64,000 bases of DNA from Rhizobium sp. CG5 (GTDB taxonomy: Bacteria; Pseudomonadota; Alphaproteobacteria; Rhizobiales; Rhizobiaceae): the NCBI RefSeq assembly GCF_023701945.1, contig NZ_JABAEF010000002.1:310001-374000 (forward strand). The letters run 5' to 3'. The number at the start of each line of letters is the position of its first letter. Within the stretch, counting starts at the first letter, position 1. A program made the position numbers and the translations under genes. Under the pieces are notes generated by a model. It did no database searches. It saw only the letters and a program-made list of their open reading frames with translations, and was not told the DNA's origin. Positions 56,676-64,000 of this stretch are shown here, piece after piece.

Positions 56676-57857
56676 GTGGCGCGAACCTACGATGTTGTTA
56701 TAATCGGTGCCGGAGCCGCCGGCATGATGGCGGCGATTGCTGCCGGCCGCCGCGGCCGCTCGGTCATCGTGCTCGATCATGCGAAATCGCCCGGCGAGAA
56801 GATCCGCATTTCCGGCGGCGGCCGCTGCAACTTCACCAATATCCATACGAGCCCGAAGAACTTCCTCTCCGCCAATCCGCATTTCGCCAAGTCGGCGCTG
56901 GCCCGCTTCACGCCCGCCGATTTCATTGCCATGGTCGACCGCCACGTCATCGCCTGGCATGAAAAGACGCTCGGGCAATTGTTCTGCGACGACAGCGCCA
57001 AGGACATCATCCGCATGCTGCTCCAGGAGATGCGCTCGGCCGACGTCACCCTGTCGCTCGGCCGCGAGATCTCCGCGGTCTTGAAGGTCGGCGATGCCTT
57101 TCGCGTCGAGACGCCGGAAGGGCCGGTGGAGGCGGGCGCCCTGATCGTGGCAACCGGCGGCAAGTCGATCCCCAAAATGGGCGCGACAGGTTTTGCCTAT
57201 AGGCTCGCCGAACAATTCGGCCTCAACCTGCTGGAAACCCGGCCGGGTCTGGTGCCGCTGACGCTTGATCCTGGTCTGCTCGAAAACCTGGCGCCGCTAG
57301 CCGGCATCGCGGCGCCAGCCGAGATCCGCCATGGCAAGACGGGCTTTCGCGAAGCGCTGCTCTTCACCCATCGCGGCCTCAGCGGCCCGGCCGTGCTGCA
57401 GATTTCCAGCTACTGGCGCGAAGGCGACGAGATCTTCGTTTCGCTGGAGCCGGATATCGACTTTCTGGCCGTCCTGAAGACGGCCCGCCGGGAAAACGGC
57501 AAGCAGGCGCTGCAGACCGTGCTGTCCCTGCATCTGCCGAAGCGTCTCGCCCAGCATGTCGTGGAGCGCAGCGGCTTGACCGGTCCGCTGGCCGATCACT
57601 CCGACAAGGCACTGCAGACATTGGTGGACGCCTTGCGACGCTGGGCGATCAAGCCGGCCGGCTCGGAAGGCTATCGCACCGCCGAAGTCACGCTCGGTGG
57701 CGTCGACACGACGGCGCTGGATTCCAAGACCATGCAGGCCAGATCCGTGCCGGGGCTTTATTTCATCGGCGAATGCGTCGACGTGACCGGCTGGCTCGGC
57801 GGCTACAATTTCCAATGGGCCTGGGCCTCCGGCCATGCCGCCGGATCGGCCGCCTGA
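56676..57857 (+). CDS. HI0933/YhiN-family flavoprotein
   Basis: A 393-residue flavoprotein of unknown reaction. It has YDVVIIGAGAAGMMAAIAAG, the family-specific GEKIRISGGGRCNFTN, IVATGGKSIPKMGATGFAYRLA, and a C-terminal LYFIGECVDVTGWLGGYNFQWAWASG. GTG 56676 with GGGAG upstream begins the conserved part; the longer frame adds 35 unconserved residues. It is divergent from the puuA-like gene. Confidence 0.9.
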   Translation: MARTYDVVIIGAGAAGMMAAIAAGRRGRSVIVLDHAKSPGEKIRISGGGRCNFTNIHTSPKNFLSANPHFAKSALARFTPADFIAMVDRHVIAWHEKTLGQLFCDDSAKDIIRMLLQEMRSADVTLSLGREISAVLKVGDAFRVETPEGPVEAGALIVATGGKSIPKMGATGFAYRLAEQFGLNLLETRPGLVPLTLDPGLLENLAPLAGIAAPAEIRHGKTGFREALLFTHRGLSGPAVLQISSYWREGDEIFVSLEPDIDFLAVLKTARRENGKQALQTVLSLHLPKRLAQHVVERSGLTGPLADHSDKALQTLVDALRRWAIKPAGSEGYRTAEVTLGGVDTTALDSKTMQARSVPGLYFIGECVDVTGWLGGYNFQWAWASGHAAGSAA

Positions 57858-58065
57858 ACGCGTCCAGGCCTTATAATCGCAAGCCGGCTCCCCTATATTG
57901 AGGGAGACGGCCCAATTGCCGCCTTTTTCTTTCAATACTTCTTAACAGACTTCATTCATCCTGATCGAATGCCGGAAAGACCTGTCCTGATTATGGACGG
58001 TGCATGGCAGCAGAGCCATCGGTATGGAATTGAATTCTGAACGGCAACATTGGGAATTTCAGCTC

Positions 58066-58206
58066 ATGAACAGACCAAATCGCCAAGCGCGTGCTATCGC
58101 CATCGCGAAGGCCAATGAAGACCAGTCCAAGATCATGCTTCGCACCGCTGCCCTCGGTCTGGGCGCCTGTGCCCTGATCGCAGCGATTGCCATCCTGATC
58201 GGCTGA
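58066..58206 (+). CDS. Small single-pass membrane protein
   Basis: A 46-residue protein with a basic, Ala/Arg-rich cytoplasmic part and one membrane helix at the C-terminus (AALGLGACALIAAIAILIG). The start is the third in-frame ATG of an open stretch, with GGGA about ten bases upstream. No family is recognised. The 200 bases before it contain only a weak hairpin (CTCCC/GGGAG near 57890). Confidence 0.5.
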   Translation: MNRPNRQARAIAIAKANEDQSKIMLRTAALGLGACALIAAIAILIG

Positions 58207-58215
58207 TCGTTAGGA

Positions 58216-58527
58216 CTAGCTGGCCGCAGCACACGACGGCCTTGCCTTGCCGCAGCACGGGTCCTGTGCCGACCCATGCCGCGTCTGTCTGGGCGGTTGC
58301 TGTTTGGCGGCGGTTGGTGACGGAACGGCAGATGTCTCACCCTCGACGGCGGCCTGGCGGCTTGCCGAAAATTCCTGTCGAAGTGCCGTCCATTTCCTGG
58401 CAAACCTCCGCCAGAACGGCTCTCGAAAACGCGCGTAAAACGCCTCTTCCCGTTCGACTTCCGTTTGGCCTCGGCCCCTTTGTTCCGCCGCTGACAGGGC
58501 AGACATCATTCCCCATAATTCCAGCAT
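58216..58527 (-). CDS. Small protein of unknown function
   Basis: A 103-residue protein with an excellent ribosome site (AAGGAG, seven bases before ATG). The first half is charged and helical (VEREEAFYARFREPFWRRFARKW), and the C-terminus carries a Cys cluster (DPCCGKARPSC) that could bind metal. No family is recognised. It is divergent from the LysR-type gene 88 bases away. Confidence 0.6.
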   Translation of the reverse strand: MLELWGMMSALSAAEQRGRGQTEVEREEAFYARFREPFWRRFARKWTALRQEFSASRQAAVEGETSAVPSPTAAKQQPPRQTRHGSAQDPCCGKARPSCAAAS

Positions 58528-58615
58528 GGTGCATCTCCTTGTTTGGACATGCCCTATGATCTATGCATCAAATATCGCTTTATAAACGCCGCATTCCGCA
58601 CTACATCTTTCATCC

Positions 58616-59482
58616 ATGAAAAACCCGTCCTGGGATGCCTATCAGATCTTCCTGGTCGTGGCCCGTTCCGGCGGCCTGACCGGCGCTGCCGAGGGGACTG
58701 GCCTCAGCCCCGCCACGATCGGCCGGCGCATGGTCGATCTGGAACGCCAGATGGGCCGCGCTCTGTTCGTGCGCAGCCAGCAGGGTTATGGCCTGACCGG
58801 CGACGGCCGGCAATTGCTCGAACAGTTGCTGGAGATGGAAGCCGCCAGCCGCAAGGTGGAGACCTGGCGGGACGGGGCCGCCGCCCCGGCGCTGGTGCGC
58901 ATTGCTGTCGGCACCTGGAACGGCCTGCTGCTGGCGGAGAATTTTGCAGCCCTCTGCACGGCTCGCGATGCCTTTCGCGTCGATCTGTTCATCGCCGAGC
59001 AAAGGGCAGCACTTTCCCATCGCGAGCACGATATCGGCATCCGCGCCTTCGAGCCGGAGGAGATCAACCTTGCTTCGGTCTTCGTGGGCGATGTGGCTTA
59101 CGCCGCCTATCAGGCCCGCAATACAGGGGACGTCGGCCCCGGCCGCTGGCTGGCGGTGGGCCGTGACGATGCCATTTCCGCCTATCTGCGCTGGCCGCAC
59201 GACAGCCGCGCGGAAAACATTATCGCCACCGTCAACCGGCCACGCTCGCTGCGCGACCTGGCGGTCGCCGGCGCCGGCATTGCCGTGCTGCCCTGCTTCA
59301 TCGGCGACCTGGAACCGCGGCTGGAGCGGGTCGGCGCAGAAATCGAGGACCTGCGTCATCGCCAGTGGATCGTCATGAACAACGACGATCGCCACCGCCG
59401 CGAAATCCGCACCGTCGCCGACCGCATGGCACGGCTGCTGCGCGGCCATGCGGACCTCATCGCCGGCAAGCGGGGCCTTTAA
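58616..59482 (+). CDS. LysR-family transcriptional regulator
   Basis: A 288-residue regulator with an N-terminal winged helix (WDAYQIFLVVARSGGLTGAAEGTGLSPATIGRRMVDLERQMG) and a co-inducer domain with the usual final-third motif AVAGAGIAVLPCFIGD. Its likely target by position is the divergent small gene. The ligand is unknown. The 59483-59709 stretch after it shows no gene. Confidence 0.92.
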   Translation: MKNPSWDAYQIFLVVARSGGLTGAAEGTGLSPATIGRRMVDLERQMGRALFVRSQQGYGLTGDGRQLLEQLLEMEAASRKVETWRDGAAAPALVRIAVGTWNGLLLAENFAALCTARDAFRVDLFIAEQRAALSHREHDIGIRAFEPEEINLASVFVGDVAYAAYQARNTGDVGPGRWLAVGRDDAISAYLRWPHDSRAENIIATVNRPRSLRDLAVAGAGIAVLPCFIGDLEPRLERVGAEIEDLRHRQWIVMNNDDRHRREIRTVADRMARLLRGHADLIAGKRGL

Positions 59483-59709
59483 GTCCGGGGCCTCAAACAA
59501 GGCTGAGCCACGGCGCATCCTGTCGGCGCGGCATGTCACTTCACGAAAAATCCCGCGCAAAGGTCCGCTGCCGCTTCCCCCTCGAAGCGCTGCGGTCCAT
59601 TGCGCGGGACATAACCCGGCGTCGGGCAGCCGGGTGTTCGTGACGGGTGTCGCCAAAAGCCGCCCGCCTGCGATAGTCCACGGGCGGACGGCTTGTGGAG
59701 CCGGATGGT

Positions 59710-59955
59710 TCAGGCGGCGTTCTGACCCTGGGTGACGATGACCGGGATCAGCAGGTCGCCCCAATTGCCCTGGCCGCCATGGTGGCGGGCCGAGCGCACC
59801 AGTTCGACCGAGACGCCCGCATCGACCGCCTTCATGACCGACTGGTTGAGGCGGTGCAGGTCATTGGCCAGCATGCGGATCGTCGCCTGCTGATCGGTGC
59901 TCATGGCCGAGGATTGCTCTTCTGCGCGTTCTTTGACTCGGGTCTGCGGTGTCAT
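59710..59955 (-). CDS. Small conserved-looking protein downstream of aceA
   Basis: An 81-residue protein starting at ATG 59955, with GAGGAG seven bases upstream. It is helical and soluble (DQQATIRMLANDLHRLNQSVMKAV), with a His/Gly segment (RSARHHGGQGNWGDLLIPV). No named family is recognised. It follows aceA on the same strand, separated by a RIME-like repeat. Confidence 0.7.
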   Translation of the reverse strand: MTPQTRVKERAEEQSSAMSTDQQATIRMLANDLHRLNQSVMKAVDAGVSVELVRSARHHGGQGNWGDLLIPVIVTQGQNAA

Positions 59956-60003
59956 GGTATGTCTCCTCTCGTTATCCGGGGTTTTTGAAGTGCTGTCCGA
60001 TTT

Positions 60004-60152
60004 GCCCCTCATCCGCCTGCCGGCACCTTCTCCCCGCGAGCGGGGAGAAGGACGGTTGCCGCCAGCCTCCCATACGGGGGCCTCCTGCCGGCGTAGTGTC
60101 TTGGGGCACGTCCCCTCTCCCCGCTTGCGGGGAGAGGGCTAGGGTGAGGGGC
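60004..60152. repeat. RIME-like intergenic mosaic repeat
   Basis: A 149-bp element with terminal inverted ends GCCCCTCA and TGAGGGGC and two internal hairpins: CCTTCTCCCC/GGGGAGAAGG (60026-60051) and CCCTCTCCCC/GGGGAGAGGG (60113-60138). The layout is that of the rhizobial RIME repeats, which are scattered between genes. It lies between aceA and the small gene, so it may act on their shared mRNA. Confidence 0.8.
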
Positions 60153-60184
60153 AGGTCCCGGATGGTGCCGGGCCTTATCTTCGC

Positions 60185-61474
<1,290 letters not shown>

Positions 61475-61553
61475 AGCTAACTCCCTCTTGCTTCGACGCC
61501 CGGAAAAGAGGACCGCATCCTGCGGTCGTTTCTCCATTCTTGATGTGACGATA

Positions 61554-61666
61554 TTTACAGTGCGCTGCGAAAAACCGCCAGAAGAAACAGAATATTCATC
61601 CTTTGAAAGAGGTTATCCTGTCTTGTGCTTTACAACGGAGCGCTGTAAAATTGTAAAGAATGTAAA
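61554..61666. promoter_or_regulatory. Repeated TTTACA/TGTAAA operator sites between aceA and its regulator
   Basis: TTTACA-N9-TGTAAA is an inverted pair at 61629-61649. Further half-sites are TTTACA (61554-61559), TGTAAA (61652-61657) and TGTAAA (61661-61666). This clustering in a divergent promoter fits a dimeric regulator, most simply the XRE protein encoded next to it. Confidence 0.6.
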
Positions 61667-61702
61667 TCCCGAATATGGGACAGTTTTGTAAAAGGGTGTC
61701 AC

Positions 61703-63130
61703 ATGGCCGAGAACAAGATCTTCGCTGGCCCGCGCGTGCGGCGCATCCGCAATGGCCTGGGGCTGACCCAGACGGCCATGGCCGAGGCGCTGGATATCTC
61801 GCCGTCCTATCTGAACCTGATCGAGCGCAACCAGCGACCGTTGACGGTGCAGCTGCTTTTGAAGCTCTCCGCCGTCTACAAGGTCGATCTCGACGAGTTG
61901 CAGGGCGAGGCGGGCGGCAGTGCCGGGCAGTTGCGCGAAGTCTTTGCCGATCCGCTTCTCGCGGGCGAGGTGCCGGGCGATCAGGAATTGTTCGAGGTGG
62001 CGGAGGCAGCACCCAATGCGGCCAACGGCATCATCAAGCTGTACCGGGCCTACCGCGAACAGGCCGCCCGGCTCTCCGATCTTGCCGAACTGCTGGCCCG
62101 CGAGGGCCATGAGACCTCGCTGTCGGGCACCCGCCTGCCGATCGACGAGGTGCGCGAGAAGCTGGAGCGCCGGCCGAATTTTTACGCACGGATCGAGGAT
62201 GCGGCGGAAGCCTTTCACGCCGGCTTGGGACTGTCGGCCGGCGACGATCTGGCGGTGGCGCTGAAATCCTGGCTGCGCAGCCAGCACGGCATCGTCGTGC
62301 GCGCCCTGCCGATCCATGCCATGCCCCATCTGCGGCGGCGTTACGACCGCCACTCGATGCGGCTGTTCCTGTCCGAGCGGCTGACGCAATTCGATCAGTT
62401 GCGGGAAGTGGCCATGGAGGCGAGCCTTCTGGCGCTCGCCGATGAGATCCTCGCCGAGCTGGAGGCGCTTGGCCTTTCCACCGGCGAGGCCAAGCGCCTT
62501 GGCCGTTTCGAGCTGGCGCGGTATGCCGCCCATGCGCTGATGATGCCCTACGGCGCCTATCTCGCCGCCGCCCAGCGGGCGCGCTACGACATCGACATCC
62601 TGCGCTCGCGCTTCAACGTCTCCTATGAGCAGGCCGCCAACCGGCTGACCATGCTGCAGCGGCCGGGCGCGCAAGGGGTTCCCTTCTTCATGCTGGAGAT
62701 CGACCATGCCGGCAACCGCTTCCGCAAGGCGGGCGCGCAAGGGTTTCCGCAGGCGAGATTCGGCGGAGGCTGTCCCAAGCTCAATGTTCACGCCGCCTTT
62801 TCCCAGGCCGGCCAGGTGCTGGTCGATAGCGTCGAGATGCCGGATGGGGCGGGTTTCTTGACGGTGTCGCGCACGCTGGATGGTCCGCAGGCCGGCTTCA
62901 ACGAGCGGGTACGGCGCACGGCCCTGTTGATCGGTTGCGATATCGGTTTTCGCGATGAGGTTGTCTATGGCCAGGCGGTGACCGCTGCCGGCCTGCCGCC
63001 CGTCGGCATCGGCACGATCTGTCGGCTGTGCGAGCGGCAGGGCTGCCTGGCGCGGGCCGAGCCGCCGGTGACGCGTCCGCTGGGGCTCGACGAAATGGTC
63101 ACGGGGCTTTCCGCCTTCGATTTCCAGTAA
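61703..63130 (+). CDS. XRE-family short-chain acyl-CoA responsive regulator (ScfR/RamB type)
   Basis: A 475-residue regulator. It has an N-terminal helix-turn-helix ([34 protein letters not shown]), a middle domain related to the ImmA/IrrE peptidase family but without an HExxH (the region reads [16 protein letters not shown]), and a conserved C-terminal part with a Cys cluster ([18 protein letters not shown]). Relatives such as RamB, PccR and MccR control glyoxylate-shunt or propionyl-CoA genes. Divergence from aceA and the shared operators support control of aceA. Confidence 0.9.
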   Translation: MAENKIFAGPRVRRIRNGLGLTQTAMAEALDISPSYLNLIERNQRPLTVQLLLKLSAVYKVDLDELQGEAGGSAGQLREVFADPLLAGEVPGDQELFEVAEAAPNAANGIIKLYRAYREQAARLSDLAELLAREGHETSLSGTRLPIDEVREKLERRPNFYARIEDAAEAFHAGLGLSAGDDLAVALKSWLRSQHGIVVRALPIHAMPHLRRRYDRHSMRLFLSERLTQFDQLREVAMEASLLALADEILAELEALGLSTGEAKRLGRFELARYAAHALMMPYGAYLAAAQRARYDIDILRSRFNVSYEQAANRLTMLQRPGAQGVPFFMLEIDHAGNRFRKAGAQGFPQARFGGGCPKLNVHAAFSQAGQVLVDSVEMPDGAGFLTVSRTLDGPQAGFNERVRRTALLIGCDIGFRDEVVYGQAVTAAGLPPVGIGTICRLCERQGCLARAEPPVTRPLGLDEMVTGLSAFDFQ

Positions 63131-63270
63131 GGCTCCTGCATCGTGCCGACCCTGTCGGAACAGACGGTATTTTCTCCTTGTCGCGCCCGCGTTTCCTTTC
63201 TAGTCTGAGAAAAAACAAAGGGAATAGTGAGCGGGCGCCAACGTCTTTCACCTTAAGAACAGGAGATAAT

Positions 63271-64000
63271 ATGAAGTCCGATATGATCCGTTTGACCTCT
63301 GTCGCGTTGGCGGCAATTTTCATGGCATCGGCCGCCAAGGCCGATGGCGTCGTCAACGTCTACAACTGGTCCGACTATATCGACGAGTCGATCCTGGAGG
63401 ATTTCACCAAGGAAACCGGCATCAAGGTCGTCTACGACGTCTTCGACAGCAACGAATTGCTGGAAACCAAGCTGCTGGCCGGCGGCTCGGGCTATGATGT
63501 CGTGGTGCCGACCGGTCCGTTCCTGGCGCGCCAGATCCAGGCCGGCGTGTTCCAGAAGCTCGACAAATCGAAGCTGCCGAACCTTTCCAACATGTGGCCG
63601 GATATCATGACCCGGCTGGCGAAATACGATCCGGGCAATGAATATGCCGTCAACTACATGTGGGGCACCACCGGCATCGGCTATAACGTCGCCAAGGTGA
63701 AGGCCGCTCTCGGCGATATGCCGATCGACAGCTGGGATGTGCTGTTCAAGCCGGAAAACGCCGAAAAGCTCAAAGGTTGCGGCGTCAACATTCTGGACGC
63801 CTCCGACGAAACCTTTGCCATCGCCATGAACTATATCGGCAAGGATCCCGACAGCAAGGCGACGGCCGATCTGGAAGCCGGCGGCGAGGTTTATTCCAAG
63901 ATCCGCCCGTCCGTGAAGACCTTCAATTCCTCGTCCTATATCGATGATCTGGCCAATGGGGATACCTGCATCACGCTCGGCTGGTCCGGCGATATCCTGC
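63271..64000 (+). CDS. Putrescine/spermidine-type ABC binding protein (3' end cut by window edge)
   Basis: The first 243 codons of a periplasmic binding protein; the frame is open to the window end. AGGAG precedes the ATG. The signal peptide ([19 protein letters not shown], cleaved before DGVVN) is followed by the PotF/PotD pattern ([49 protein letters not shown]). It probably starts a pot-type operon and may supply the puuA-puuB pathway nearby. Confidence 0.9.
   Translation, partial: MKSDMIRLTSVALAAIFMASAAKADGVVNVYNWSDYIDESILEDFTKETGIKVVYDVFDSNELLETKLLAGGSGYDVVVPTGPFLARQIQAGVFQKLDKSKLPNLSNMWPDIMTRLAKYDPGNEYAVNYMWGTTGIGYNVAKVKAALGDMPIDSWDVLFKPENAEKLKGCGVNILDASDETFAIAMNYIGKDPDSKATADLEAGGEVYSKIRPSVKTFNSSSYIDDLANGDTCITLGWSGDIL

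Overview
The window is a chromosomal segment of an alphaproteobacterium, most likely a member of the Rhizobiaceae (Rhizobium, Agrobacterium, Sinorhizobium relatives). The reasons are the flagellar gene order with the rhizobial-type genes motC and rem and the flaF-flbT pair, a MucR-type zinc-finger regulator, an aglREFGAK alpha-glucoside operon, a zwf-pgl-edd Entner-Doudoroff operon, a RIME-like mosaic repeat, and high GC with GTG/TTG starts. No rRNA, tRNA, CRISPR array or prophage was seen. Layout: bases 1-21605 are the late half of a flagellar cluster, all on the plus strand. It holds four tandem flagellins (the first cut by the window edge), a FliH-like protein, motB-motC-fliK, a lytic transglycosylase, the regulator rem, then flgE-flgK-flgL-flaF-flbT-flgD-fliQ-flhA-fliR, and four less familiar genes (FliJ-like, FlgJ rod-binding domain, FlgN-like, and an unrecognised membrane-anchored protein). 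Three flagellins share a conserved 5' leader element, and three flagellins plus rem carry CtrA-like boxes. Bases 21972-32486 hold a WecG/TagA glycosyltransferase, a membrane chemoreceptor, a MucR/Ros-type regulator with a TTG start, an OmpR-type two-component system, a small membrane protein, rsgA and folD. Bases 31461-39238 are the alpha-glucoside uptake and hydrolysis system with its LacI-type regulator and palindromic operators. Bases 39363-46223 are a mixed set: a PilZ-like protein, a short-chain dehydrogenase that lacks its catalytic Tyr and Lys, a membrane-anchored Tlde1-like L,D-transpeptidase, a DUF4394 secreted protein divergent from an ECF sigma/anti-sigma pair, and an OhrR-like MarR regulator divergent from an alpha/beta hydrolase. 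Bases 46341-53710 hold a soluble PAS chemoreceptor with a CheR-tethering C-terminus, an IS630-family element inserted at the edd stop codon, and zwf-pgl-edd. Bases 53808-64000 hold puuB- and puuA-like polyamine genes, a YhiN-type flavoprotein, small proteins, a LysR regulator, a RIME-like repeat, aceA divergent from a ScfR/RamB-type regulator, and the start of a putrescine-type binding protein. Functional themes are motility and its control (flagellum, two chemoreceptors, PilZ-like protein, MucR), sugar uptake feeding the Entner-Doudoroff pathway (agl, then zwf-pgl-edd), and polyamine or acetate use (puuAB, potF-like, aceA). The region is mostly conserved core chromosome. Its least explained parts are the flagellin leader element, the matched divergent ECF-type promoters, the degenerate SDR and the small divergent flagellar proteins.
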